Origin: Hydractinia symbiolongicarpus
Lineage: Eukaryota; Cnidaria; Hydrozoa; Anthoathecata; Hydractiniidae
DNA length: 64,000 bases
Assembly (NCBI RefSeq): GCF_029227915.1
Contig: NC_079884.1
Coordinates: 4,280,001 to 4,344,000, forward strand
Reading direction: 5' to 3'
Positions 37,201-51,300 of this stretch are shown piece after piece (the first letter of the stretch is position 1; each line of letters starts with the position of its first letter). The notes beneath the pieces were generated by a model. The model was not told the origin of the DNA. It saw only the letters and a list, made by a program, of their open reading frames with translations, and made no database searches. Position numbers and translations under genes: made by a program.

Positions 37201-40200
37201 CGCTGAATAAAAGCAGTTTAATCGCCGGCAAACGAAAACCTGCGATTTCCCGTAAATCCCGGACTCGGCCCGTATAGTCAAAAGTATAGAAAGAAAGTAC
37301 CCAGGGTGTAAACTCATTTCGCGAACGATTTTTTAAATTATTTTTTCACCACTAAAACGCATAAGACTTGTAGTTTTCAAAAATGTTTTCATTTTTGATG
37401 AGACGCTGAAAAAAAGAAGTTTAATCGCCGGCAAACGAAAACCCGCCATTTCCCGTAAACCCCGGACTAGGTCCGTATAATCAAAAGTATACAAAGAAAG
37501 TACCCAGGGAGTAAACTCATTTCCCGAACGACTTTTTAAATTATTTTTTCAGCACTAAAACGCATGAGACTTGTAGTTTTTAAAAATGTTTTCATTTTTG
37601 ATGAGACGCTGAATAAAAGACGTTTAATCGCCGGCAAACGAAAACCCGCCATTTCCCGTAAACCCCGGACTCGGCCCGCATAGTCAAAATATACAAAGAA
37701 AGTACCCAGGGAGTAAACTCATTTCCTGAACGATTTTTTAAATTATTTTTTCAGCACTAAAACGCATGAGACTTGTAGTTTTTAAAAATGTTTTCATTTT
37801 TGATGAGACGCTGAATAAAAGACGTTTAATCGCCGGCAAACGAAAACCCGCCATTTCCCGTAAACCCCGGACTCGGCCCGCATAGTCAAAATATACAAAG
37901 ATAGTACCCAGGGAGTAAACTCATTTCCCGAACGTTTTTTTAAATTATTATTTCACCACTAAAGCCCATGAGACTTGTAGTATTTAAAAATATTTTCATT
38001 TTTGATGAGACGCTGAATAAAAGAAGTTTAATCGCCGGCAAACGAAAACCCGTGACTTCCCGTAAATCCCGGACTCGGCCCGTATAGTCAAAAGTATACA
38101 AAGAAAGTACCCAGGGAGTAAACTCATTTCCCAAACGATTATTTAAAATATTATTTCACCACTAAAGCCCATGAGACTTGTAGTATTTAAAAATATTTTC
38201 ATTTTTGATGAGACGCTGAATAAAAGACGTTTAATCGCCGGCAAACGAAAACCCGCCATTTCCCGTAAACCCCGGACTCGGCCCGCATAGTCAAAAGATA
38301 CAAAGAAAGTACCCAGGGAGTAAACTCATTTCAAAAACCATTTTTTAAATTATCTTTTCACCACTAAAACGCATAAGACTTGTAGTTTTCAAAAATGTTT
38401 TCAATTTTGATGAGACGGTGAATAAAAGAAGTTTAATCGCCGGCAAACGAAAACCCGCCATTTCCCGTAAACCCCGGACTCGGTCCGTATAGTCAAAAGT
38501 ATACAGAAAAAGTACCCAGGGAGTAAACTCATTTCCTAAACGATTTTTTAAATTATTATTTCACCACTAAAACGCATGAGACTTGTAGTTTTCAAGAATG
38601 TTTTCATTTTTGATGAGACGCTGAATAAAAGCAGTTTAATCGCCGGCAAACGAAAACCTGCGATTTCCCGTAAATCCCGGACTCGGCCCGTATAGTCAAA
38701 AGTATAGAAAGAAAGTACCCAGGGTGTAAACTCATTTCCCGAACGATTTTTTAAATTATTTTTTCACCACTAAAACGCATAAGACTTGTAGTTTTCAAAA
38801 ATGTTTTCATTTTTGATGAGACGCTGAATAAAAGAAGTTTAATCGCCGGCAAACGAAAACCCGCCATTTCCCGTAAACCCCGGACTAGGTCCGTATAATC
38901 AAAAGTATACAAAGAAAGTACCCAGGGAGTAAACTCATTTCCCGAACCACTTTTTAAATTATTTTTTCAGCACTAAAACGCATGAGACTTGTAGTTTTTA
39001 AAAATGTTTTCATTTTTGATGAGACGCTGAATAAAAGACGTTTAATCGCCGGCAAACGAAAACCCGCCATTTCCCGTAAACCCCGGACTCGGCCCGCATA
39101 GTCAAAAGATACAAAGAAAGTACCCAGGGAGTAAACTCATTTCAAAAACCATTTTTTAAATTATCTTTTCACCACTAAAACGCATAAGACTTGTAGTTTT
39201 CAAAAATGTTTTCAATTTTGATGAGACGGTGAATAAAAGAAGTTTAATCGCCGGCAAACGAAAACCCGCCATTTCCCGTAAACCCCGGACTCGGTCCATA
39301 TAGTCAAAAGTATACAGAGAAAGTACCCAGGGAGTAAACTCATTTCCTAAACGATTTTTTAAATTATTATTTCACCACTAAAACGCATGAGACTTGTAGT
39401 TTTTAAGAATGTTTTCATTTTTGATGAGACGCTGAATAAAAGCAGTTTAATCGCCGGCAAACGAAAACCTGCGATTTCCCGTAAATCCCGGACTCGGCCC
39501 GTATAGTCAAAAGTATAGAAAGAAAGTACCCAGGGTGTAAACTCATTTCCCGAACGATTTTTTAAATTATTTTTTCACCACTAAAACGCATAAGACTTGT
39601 AGTTTTCAAAAATGTTTTCATTTTTGATGAGACGCTGAATAAAAGAAGTTTAATCGCCGGCAAACGAAAACCCGCCATTTCCCGTAAACCGCGGACTAGG
39701 TCCGTATAATCAAAAGTATACAAAGAAAGTACCCAGGGAGTAAACTCATTTCCCGAACGACTTTTTAAATTATTTTTTCAGCACTAAAACGCATGAGACT
39801 TGTAGTTTTTAAAAATGTTTTCATTTTTGATGAGACGCTGAATAAAAGACGTTTAATCGCCGGCAAACGAAAACCCGCCATTTCCCGTAAACCCCGGACT
39901 CGGCCCGCATAGTCAAAATATACAAAGAAAGTACCCAGGGAGTAAACTCATTTCCTGAACGATTTTTTAAATTATTTTTTCAGCACTAAAACGCATGAGA
40001 CTTGTAGTTTTTAAAAATGTTTTCATTTTTGATGAGACGCTGAATAAAAGACGTTTAATCGCCGGCAAACGAAAACCCGCCATTTCCCGTAAACCCCGGA
40101 CTCGGCCCGCATAGTCAAAATATACAAAGATAGTACCCAGGGAGTAAACTCATTTCCCGAACGTTTTTTTAAATTATTATTTCACCACTAAAGCCCATGA

Positions 40201-43200
40201 GACTTGTAGTATTTAAAAATATTTTCATTTTTGATGAGACGCTGAATAAAAGAAGTTTAATCGCCGGCAAACGAAAACCCGTGACTTCCCGTAAATCCCG
40301 GACTCGGCCCGTATAGTCAAAAGTATACAAAGAAAGTACCCAGGGAGTAAACTCATTTCAAAAACCATTTTTTAAATTATCTTTTCACCACTAAAACGCA
40401 TAAGACTTGTAGTTTTCAAAAATGTTTTCAATTTTGATGAGACGGTGAATAAAAGAAGTTTAATCGCCGGCAAACGAAAACCCGCCATTTCCCGTAAACC
40501 CCGGACTCGGTCCGTATAGTCAAAAGTATACAGAGAAAGTACCCAGGGAGTAAACTCATTTCCTAAACGATTTTTTAAATTATTATTTCACCACTAAAAC
40601 GCATGAGACTTGTAGTTTTCAAGAATGTTTTCATTTTTGATGAGACGCTGAATAAAAGCAGTTTAATCGCCGGCAAACGAAAACCTGCGATTTCCCGTAA
40701 ATCCCGGACTCGGTCCGTATAGTCAAAAGTATAGAAAGAAAGTACCCAGGGTGTAAACTCATTTCCCGAACGATTTTTTAAATTATTTTTTCACCACTAA
40801 AACGCATAAGACTTGTAGTTTTCAAAAATGTTTTCATTTTTGATGAGACGCTGAATAAAAGAAGTTTAATCGCCGGCAAACGAAAACCCGCCATTTCCCG
40901 TAAACCCCGGACTAGGTCCGTATAATCAAAAGTATACAAAGAAAGTACCCAGGGAGTAAACTCATTTCCCGAACGACTTTTTAAATTATTTTTTCAGCAC
41001 TAAAACGCATGAGACTTGTAGTTTTTAAAAATGTTTTCATTTTTGATGAGACGCTGAATAAAAGACGTTTAATCGCCGGCAAACGAAAACCCGCCATTTC
41101 CCGTAAACCCCGGACTCGGCCCGCATAGTCAAAATATACAAAGAAAGTACCCAGGGAGTAAACTCATTTCCTGAACGATTTTTTAAATTATTTTTTCAGC
41201 ACTAAAACGCATGAGACTTGTAGTTTTTAAAAATGTTTTCATTTTTGATGAGACGCTGAATAAAAGACGTTTAATCGCCGGCAAACGAAAACCCGCCATT
41301 TCCCGTAAACCCCGGACTCGGCCCGCATAGTCAAAATATACAAAGATAGTACCCAGGGAGTAAACTCATTTCCCGAACGTTTTTTTAAATTATTATTTCA
41401 CCACTAAAGCCCATGAGACTTGTAGTATTTAAAAATATTTTCATTTTTGATGAGACGCTGAATAAAAGAAGTTTAATCGCCGGCAAACGAAACCCCGCGA
41501 CTTCCCGTAAATCCCGGACTCGGCCGGTATAGTCGAATGTATACAAAGAAAGTACCCTGTGAGTAAACTCATTTCAAAAACCATTTTTTAAATTATCTTT
41601 TCACCACTAAAACGCATAAGACTTGTAGTTTTCAAAAATGTTTTCATTTTTGATGAGACGCTGAATAAAAGAAATTTAATCGCCGGCAAACGAAAACCCG
41701 CCATTTCCCGTAAACCCCGGACTCGGTCCGTATAGTCAAAAGTATACAGAGAAAGTACCCAGGGAGTAAACTCATTTCCTAAACGATTTTTTAAATTATT
41801 ATTTCACCACTAAAACGCATGAGACTTGTAGTTTTCAAGAATGTTTTCATTTTTGATGAGACGCTGAATAAAAGCAGTTTAATCGCCGGCAAACGAAAAC
41901 CTGCGATTTCCCGTAAATCCCGGACTCGGCCCGTATAGTCAAAAGTATAGAAAGAAAGTACCCAGGGTGTAAACTCATTTCCCGAACGATTTTTTAAATT
42001 ATTTTTTCACCACTAAAACGCATAAGACTTGTAGTTTTCAAAAATGTTTTCATTTTTGATGAGACGCTGAATAAAAGAAGTTTAATCGCCGGCAAACGAA
42101 AACCCGCCATTTCCCGTAAACCCCGGACTAGGTCCGTATAATCAAAAGTATACAAAGAAAGTACCCAGGGAGTAAACTCATTTCCCGAACGACTTTTTAA
42201 ATTATTTTTTCAGCACTAAAACGCATGAGACTTGTAGTTTTTAAAAATGTTTTCATTTTTGATGAGACGCTGAATAAAAGACGTTTAATCGCCGGCAAAC
42301 GAAAACCCGCCATTTCCCGTAAACCCCGGACTCGGCCCGCATAGTCAAAATATACAAAGAAAGTACCCAGGGAGTAAACTCATTTCCTGAACGATTTTTT
42401 AAATTATTTTTTCAGCACTAAAACGCATGAGACTTGTAGTTTTTAAAAATGTTTTCATTTTTGATGAGACGCTGAATAAAAGACGTTTAATCGCCGGCAA
42501 ACGAAAACCCGCCATTTCCCGTAAACCCCGGACTCGGCCCGCATAGTCAAAATATACAAAGATAGTACCCAGGGAGTAAACTCATTTCCCGAACGTTTTT
42601 TTAAATTATTATTTCACCACTAAAGCCCATGAGACTTGTAGTATTTAAAAATATTTTCATTTTTGATGAGACGCTGAATAAAAGAAGTTTAATCGCCGGC
42701 AAACGAAAACCCGTGACTTCCCGTAAATCCCGGACTCGGCCCGTATAGTCAAAAGTATACAAAGAAAGTACCCAGGGAGTAAACTCATTTCCCAAACGAT
42801 TATTTAAAATATTATTTCACCACTAAAGCCCTTGAGACTTGTAGTATTTAAAAATATTTTCATTTTTGATGAGACGCTGAATAAAAGACGTTTAATCGCC
42901 GGCAAACGAAAACCCGCCATTTCCCGTAAACCCCGGACTCGGCCCGCATAGTCAAAAGATACAAAGAAAGTACCCAGGGAGTAAACTCATTTCCCGAACG
43001 ACTTTTTAAATTATTTTTTCAGCACTAAAACGCATGAGACTTGTAGTTTTCAAAAATGTTTTCATTTTTGATGAGACGCTGAATAAAAGACGTTTAATCG
43101 CCGGCAAACGAAAACCCGCCATTTCCCGTAAACCCCGGACTCGGCCCGCATAGTCAAAATATACAAAGAAAGTACCCAGGGAGTAAACTCATTTCCTGAA

Positions 43201-46200
43201 CGATTTTTTAAATTATTTTTTCAGCACTAAAACGCATGAGACTTGTAGTTTTTAAAAATGTTTTCATTTTTGATGAGACGCTGAATAAAAGACGTTTAAT
43301 CGCCGGCAAACGAAAACCCGCCATTTCCCGTAAACCCCGGACTCGGCCCGCATAGTCAAAATATACAAAGATAGTACCCAGGGAGTAAACTCATTTCCCG
43401 AACGTTTTTTTAAATTATTATTTCACCACTAAAGCCCATGAGACTTGTAGTATTTAAAAATATTTTCATTTTTGATGAGACGCTGAATAAAAGAAGTTTA
43501 ATCGCCGGCAAACGAAACCCCGCGACTTCCCGTAAATCCCGGACTCGGCCGGTATAGTCGAATGTTTACAAAGAAAGTACCCTGTGAGTAAACTCATTTC
43601 AAAAACCATTTTTTAAATTATCTTTTCACCACTAAAACGCATAAGACTTGTAGTTTTCAAAAATGTTTTCATTTTTGATGAGACGCTGAATAAAAGAAAT
43701 TTAATCGCCGGCAAACGAAAACCCGCCATTTCCCGTAAACCCCGGACTCGGTCCGTATAGTCAAAAGTATACAGAGAAAGTACCCAGGGAGTAAACTCAT
43801 TTCCTAAACGATTTTTTAAATTATTATTTCACCACTAAAACGCATGAGACTTGTAGTTTTCAAGAATGTTTTCATTTTTGATGAGACGCTGAATAAAAGC
43901 AGTTTAATCGCCGGCAAACGAAAACCTGCGATTTCCCGTAAATCCCGGACTCGGCCCGTATAGTCAAAAGTATAGAAAGAAAGTACCCAGGGTGTAAACT
44001 CATTTCCCGAACGATTTTTTAAATTATTTTTTCACCACTAAAACGCATAAGACTTGTAGTTTTCAAAAATGTTTTCATTTTTGATGAGACGCTGAATAAA
44101 AGAAGTTTAATCGCCGGCAAACGAAAACCCGCCATTTCCCGTAAACCCCGGACTAGGTCCGTATAATCAAAAGTATACAAAGAAAGTACCCAGGGAGTAA
44201 ACTCATTTCCCGAACGACTTTTTACATTATTTTTTCAGCACTAAAACGCATGAGACTTGTAGTTTTTAAAAATGTTTTCATTTTTGATGAGACGCTGAAT
44301 AAAAGACGTTTAATCGCCGGCAAACGAAAACCCGCCATTTCCCGTAAACCCCGGACTCGGCCCGCATAGTCAAAATATACAAAGAAAGTACCCAGGGAGT
44401 AAACTCATTTCCTGAACGATTTTTTAAATTATTTTTTCAGCACTAAAACGCATGAGACTTGTAGTTTTTAAAAATGTTTTCATTTTTGATGAGACGCTGA
44501 ATAAAAGACGTTTAATCGCCGGCAAACGAAAACCCGCCATTTCCCGTAAACCCCGGACTCGGCCCGCATAGTCAAAATATACAAAGATAGTACCCAGGGA
44601 GTAAACTCATTTCCCGAACGATTTTTTAAATTATTATTTCACCACTAAAGCCCATGAGACTTGTAGTATTTAAAAATATTTTCATTTTTGATGAGACGCT
44701 GAATAAAAGAAGTTTAATCGCCGGCAAACGAAAACCCGTGACTTCCGGTAAATCCCTGACTCGGCCCGTATAGTCAAAAGTATACAAAGAAAGTACCCAG
44801 GGAGTAAACTCATTTCCCAAACGATTATTTAAATTATTATTTCACCACTATAGCCCATGAGACTTGTAGTATTTAAAAATATTTTCATTTTTGATGAGAC
44901 GCTGAATAAAAGAAGTTTAATCGCCGGCAAACGAAACCCCGCGACTTCCCGTAAATCCCGGACTCGGCCGGTATAGTCGAATGTATACAAAGAAAGTACC
45001 CTGTGAGTAAACTCATTTCAAAAACCATTTTTTAAATTATCTTTTCACCACTAAAACGCATAAGACTTGTAGTTTTCAAAAATGTTTTCATTTTTGATGA
45101 GACGCTGAATGAAAGAAATTTAATCGCCGGCAAACGAAAACCCGCCATTTCCCGTAAACCCCGGACTAGGTCCGTATAATCAAAAGTATACAAAGAAAGT
45201 ACCCAGGGAGTAAACTCATTTCCCGAACGACTTTTTAAATTATTTTTTCAGCACTAAAAAGCATGAGACTTGTAGTTTTTAAAAATGTTTTCAATTTTGA
45301 TGAGACGGTGAATAAAAGACGTTTAATCGCAGGCAAACGAAAACCTGCGATTTCCCGTAAATCCTGGACTCGGCCCGTATAGTCAAAAGTATACAAAGAA
45401 AGTACCCAGGGAGTAAACTCATTTCCTAAACGATTTTTTAAATTATTATTTCACCACTAAAACGCATGAGACTTGTAGTTTTCAAGAATGTTTTCATTTT
45501 TGATGAGACGCTGAATAAAAGCAGTTTAATCGCCGGCAAACGAAAACCCGCCATTTCCCGTAAACCCCGGACTCGGTCCGTATAGTCAAAATTATACAGA
45601 GAAAGTACCCAGGGAGTAAACTCATTTCCTAAACGATTTTTTAAATTATTATTTCACCACTAAAACGCATGAGACTTGTAGTTTTCAAGAATGTTTTCAT
45701 TTTTGATGAGACGCTGAATAAAAGCAGTTTAATCGCCGGCAAACGAAAACCTGCGATTTCCCGTAAATCCCGGACTCGGCCCGTATAGTCAAAAGTATAG
45801 AAAGAAAGTACCCAGGGTGTAAACTCATTTCCCGAACGATTTTTTAAATTATTTTTTCACCACTAAAACGCATAAGACTTGTAGTTTTCAAAAATGTTTT
45901 CATTTTTGATGAGACGCTGAATAAAAGAAGTTTAATCGCCGGCAAACGAAAACCCGCCATTTCCCGTAAACCCCGGACTAGGTCCGTATAATCAAAAGTA
46001 TACAAAGAAAGTACCCAGGGAGTAAACTCATTTCCCGAACGACTTTTTAAATTATTTTTTCAGCACTAAAACGCATGAGACTTGTAGTTTTTAAAAATGT
46101 TTTCATTTTTGATGAGACGCTGAATAAAAGACGTTTAATCGCCGGCAAACGAAAACCCGCCATTTCCCGTAAACCCCGGACTCGGCCCGCATAGTCAAAA

Positions 46201-47650
46201 TATACAAAGAAAGTACCCAGGGAGTAAACTCATTTCCTGAACGATTTTTTAAATTATTTTTTCAGCACTAAAACGCATGAGACTTGTAGTTTTTAAAAAT
46301 GTTTTCATTTTTGATGAGACGCTGAATAAAAGACGTTTAATCGCCGGCAAACGAAAACCCGCCATTTCCCGTAAACCCCGGACTCGGCCCGCATAGTCAA
46401 AATATACAAAGATAGTACCCAGGGAGTAAACTCATTTCCCGAACGATTTTTTAAATTATTATTTCACCACTAAAGCCCATGAGACTTGTAGTATTTAAAA
46501 ATATTTTCATTTTTGATGAGACGCTGAATAAAAGAAGTTTAATCGCCGGCAAACGAAAACCCGTGACTTCCGGTAAATCCCGGACTCGGCCCGTATAGTC
46601 AAAAGTATACAAAGAAAGTACCCAGGGAGTAAACTCATTTCCCAAACGATTATTTAAATTATTATTTCACCACTATAGCCCATGAGACTTGTAGTATTTA
46701 AAAATATTTTCATTTTTGATGAGACGCTGAATAAAAGAAGTTTAATCGCCGGCAAACGAAACCCCGCGACTTCCCGTAAATCCCGGACTCGGCCGGTATA
46801 GTCGAATGTATACAAAGAAAGTACCCTGTGAGTAAACTCATTTCAAAAACCATTTTTTAAATTATCTTTTCACCACTAAAACGCATAAGACTTGTAGTTT
46901 TCAAAAATGTTTTCATTTTTGATGAGACGCTGAATGAAAGAAATTTAATCGCCGGCAAACGAAAACCCGCCATTTCCCGTAAACCCCGGACTAGGTCCGT
47001 ATAATCAAAAGTATACAAAGAAAGTACCCAGGGAGTAAACTCATTTCCCGAACGACTTTTTAAATTATTTTTTCAGCACTAAAAAGCATGAGACTTGTAG
47101 TTTTTAAAAATGTTTTCAATTTTGATGAGACGGTGAATAAAAGACGTTTAATCGCCGGCAAACGAAAACCTGCGATTTCCCGTAAATCCTGGACTCGGCC
47201 CGTATAGTCAAAAGTATAGAAAGAAAGTACCCAGGGAGTAAACTCATTTCCTAAACGATTTTTTAAATTATTATTTCACCACTAAAACGCATGAGACTTG
47301 TAGTTTTCAAGAATGTTTTCATTTTTGATGAGACGCTGAATAAAAGCAGTTTAATCGCCGGCAAACGAAAACCTGCGATTTCCCGTAAATCCCGGACTCG
47401 GCCCGTATAGTCAAAAGTATAGAAAGAAAGTACCCAGGGTGTAAACTCATTTCCCGAACGATTTTTTAAATTATTTTTTCACCACTAAAACGCATGAGAC
47501 TTGTAGTTTTCAAAAATGTTTTTATTTTTGATGAGACGCTGAATAAAAGAAGTTTAATCGCCGGCAAACGAAAACCCGCCATTTCCCGTAAACCCCGGAC
47601 TCGGCCCGCATAGTCAAAAGTATACAAAAAAAGTACCCAGGGAGTAAACT
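34300..47650. repeat. Higher-order repeat region with units of 4-10 monomers
   Basis: The marker GTATAGAAAG (its last G before AAAG) lies at 35871, 37289, 38707, 39518, 40734, 41950, 43975 and 45800. Spacings are 1418, 1418, 811, 1216, 1216, 2025 and 1825 bp, or 7, 7, 4, 6, 6, 10 and 9 monomers. The order of flanking variants is kept while internal monomers are gained or lost, which is the expected trace of repeated unequal exchange. Spacings fall a few bases under multiples of 203 because 201-bp monomers are common here. Confidence 0.85.
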
Positions 47651-49499
47651 CATTTCCCGAACGATTTTTTAATTTATTTTTTCACCACTAAAACGCATGA
47701 GACTTGTAGTTTTCAAAAATGTTTTCATTTTTGATGAGACGCTTAATGAAAGAGGTTTAATCGCCGGCAAACGAAAACCCGAGATTTCCCGTAAATCCCG
47801 GACTCGGCCCGTATAGTCAAAAGTATACAAAGAAAGTACCCAGGGAGTAAACTAATTTCCCAAACGATTTTTTGAATTATTATTTCACCACTAAAGCCCA
47901 TGAGACTTGTAGTTTTTAAAAATGTTTTCATTTTTGATGAGACGCTGAATAAAAGAAGTTTAATCGCCGGCAAACGAAAACCCGCGATTTCCCGTAAATC
48001 CCGGACTCGGCCCGTATAGTCAAAAGTATACAAAGAAAGTACCCAGGGAGTAAACTCATTTCCCGAACAACTTTTTAAATTATTTTTTCACCACTAAAAC
48101 GCATGAGACTTGTAGTTTTTAAAAATGTTTTCATTTTTGATGAGACGCTGAATGAAAGAAGTTTAATCGCCGGCAAACGAAAACCTGCGATTTCCCGTAA
48201 ATCCCGGACTCGGCCCGTATAGTGAAAAGTATACAAAGAAAGTACCCAGGGAGTAAGCTCATTTCCAGAACGATTTTTTAAATTACTTTTTCACCACTAA
48301 AACGCATAAGACTTGTAGTTCTTAAAAATGTTTTCATTTTTGATGAGACGCTGAATAAAAGAAGTTTAATCGCCGGCAAACGAAAACCCGCCATTTCCCG
48401 TAAACCCCAGACTCGGTCCGTATAATCAAAAGTATACAAAGAAAGTACCCAGGGAGTAATCTCATTTCCCGAACGACTTTTTAAATTATTTTTTCACCAC
48501 TAAAACGCATGAGACTTGTAGTTTTCAAAAATGTTTTCATTTTTGATGAGACGCTGAATGAAAGAAGTTTAATCGCCGGCAAACGAAAACCTGCGATTTC
48601 CCGTAAATCCCGGACTCGGCCCGTATAGTCAAAAGTATACAAAGAAAGTATTTAAGGTGTAAACTCATTTCCCGAACGATTTTTTAAATTATTATTTCAC
48701 CATTAAAGCCCATGAGACTTGTAGTTTTTAAAAATGTTTTCATTTTTGATGAGACGCTGAATAAAAGAAGTTTAATCGCCGGCAAACGAAAACCCGCGAC
48801 TTCTCGTAAATCCCGGTCTCGGCCCGTATAGTCAAAAGTATACAAAGAAAGTACCCAGGGAGTAAACTCATTTCCCGAACGATTTTTTAAATTACTTTTT
48901 CACCACTAAAACGCATGAGACTTGTAGTTTTTAAAAATGTTTTCATTTTTGATGAGACGCTGAATAAAAGCAGTTTAATCGCCGGCAAAGGAAAACCTGC
49001 GATTTCCCTAAATCCCGGACTCGGCCCGTATAGTCAAAAGTATACAAAGAAAGTATCCAAGGTGTAAACTCATTTCCCGAACGATTTTTTAAATTATTAT
49101 TTCACCATTAAAGCCCATGAGACTTGTAGTTTTTAAAAATGTTTTCATTTTTGATGAGACGCTGAATAAAAGAAGTTTAATCGCCGGCAAACGAAAACCC
49201 GCGACTTCCCGTAAATCCCGGTCTCGGCCCGTATAGTCAAAAGTATACAAAGAAAGTACCCAGGGAGTAAACTCATTTCCCGAACGATTTTTTAAATTAC
49301 TTTTTCACCACTAAAACGCATGAGACTTGTAGTTTTTAAAAATGTTTTCATTTTTGATGAGACGCTGAATAAAAGCAGTTTAATCGCCGGCAAAGGAAAA
49401 CCTGCGATTTCCCTAAATCCCGGACTCGGCCCGTATAGTCAAAAGTATACAAAGAAAGTACCCAGGGAGTAAACTCATTTCCCCAACGATTTTTTAAAT

Positions 49500-51300
49500 T
49501 AATTTTCTCCACTAAAACGCATGAGACTGGTAGTTTTCAGAAATGTTTTCATTTTTGATGAGACGTTTAATGAAAGTTGTTTAATCGCCGGCAAACAAAA
49601 ACCCGCGATTTCCCGTAAATCCCGGGCTTGGCCCGTATAGTCGAATGTATACAAAGAAAGTACCCTGTGAGTAAACTCATTTCCGAAACGATTTTTTCAA
49701 TTATCTTTTCACCACTAAAACGCATGAGACTTGCAGTTTTCAAAAATGTTTTCATTTTTGATGAGATGCTTAATGAAACACGTTTAATCGCTGGCAAACC
49801 AAAACCTGCGATTTCCCGTAAATCCCGGGCTTGGCCGGTATAGTCGAATGTATACAAAGAAAGTACCCTGTGAGTAAACTCATTTCCCCAACGATTTTTT
49901 AAATTAATTTTCTCCACTAAAACGCATGAGACTGGTAGTTTTCAGAAATGTTTTCATTTTTGATGAGACGTTTAATGAAAGTTGTTTAATCGCCGGCAAA
50001 CAAAAACCCGCGATTTCCCGTAAATCCCGGGCTTGGCCCGTATAGTCGAATGTATACAAAGAAAGTACCCTGTGAGTAAACTCATTTCCGAAACGATTTT
50101 TTCAATTATCTTTTCACCACTAAAACGCATGAGACTTGCAGTTTTCAAAAATGTTTTCATTTTTGATGAGATGCTTAATGAAACAGGTTTAATGGCTGGC
50201 AAACCAAAACCCGCGATTTCCCGTAAATCCCGGGCTTGGCCGGTATAGTCGAATGTATACAAAGAAAGTACCCTGTGAGTAAACTCATTTCCAAAACGAT
50301 TTTTTAAATTATCTATTCACCACTAAAACGCATGAGACTTGTAGTTTTCAAAAATGTTTTCATTTTTGATGAGACGCTGAGTAAAAGAAATTTAATCGCC
50401 GGCAAACGAAAAACCCGCCATTTCCCGTAAACCCCGGTCTCGGTCCGTATAATCAAAAGTATACAAAGAAAGTACCCAAGGAGTAAACTCATTTCCCGAA
50501 CGACTTTTTAAATTATTTTTTCACCACTAAAACGCATGAGACTTGTAGTTTTCAAAAATGTTCTCATTTTTGATGAGACGCTGAATGAAAGAAGTTTAAT
50601 CGCCGGCAAACGAAAACCTGCGATTTCCCGTAAATCCCGGACTCGGCCCGTATAGTCAAAAGTATACAAAGAAAGTACCCAGGGAGTAAGCTCATTTCCA
50701 GAACGATTTTTTAAATTATTTTTTCACCACTAAAACGCATGAGACTTGTAGTTTTTAAAAATGTTTTCATTTTTGATGAGACGCTGAATAAAAGCAGTTT
50801 AATCGCCGGCAAAGGAAAACCTGCGATTTCCCTAAATCCCGGACTCGGCCCGTATAGTCAAAAGTATACAAAGAAAGTACCCAGGGAGTAAACTCATTTC
50901 CCCAACGATTTTTTAAATTAATTTTCTCCACTAAAACGCATGAGACTGGTAGTTTTCAGAAATGTTTTCATTTTTGATGAGACGTTTAATGAAAGTTGTT
51001 TAATCGCCGGCAAACAAAAACCCGCGATTTCCCGTAAATCCCGGGCTTGGCCCGTATAGTCGAATGTATACAAAGAAAGTACCCTGTGAGTAAACTCATT
51101 TCCGAAACGATTTTTTCAATTATCTTTTCACCACTAAAACGCATGAGACTTGCAGTTTTCAAAAATGTTTTCATTTTTGATGAGATGCTTAATGAAACAG
51201 GTTTAATGGCTGGCAAACCAAAACCTGCGATTTCCCGTAAATCCCGGGCTTGGCCGGTATAGTCGAATGTATACAAAGAAAGTACCCTGTGAGTAAACTC
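49500..51300. repeat. Dimer and pentamer repeats of the CTCCACTAAAACGC variant
   Basis: Monomers with CTCCACTAAAACGC, GAGACTGGTAG and GAGATGCTTAATG recur first 405 bp apart (two monomers) and then 1014 bp apart (five monomers). The first of these has ACACGTTTAATCGC where the later copies have ACAGGTTTAATGGC. Confidence 0.8.
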
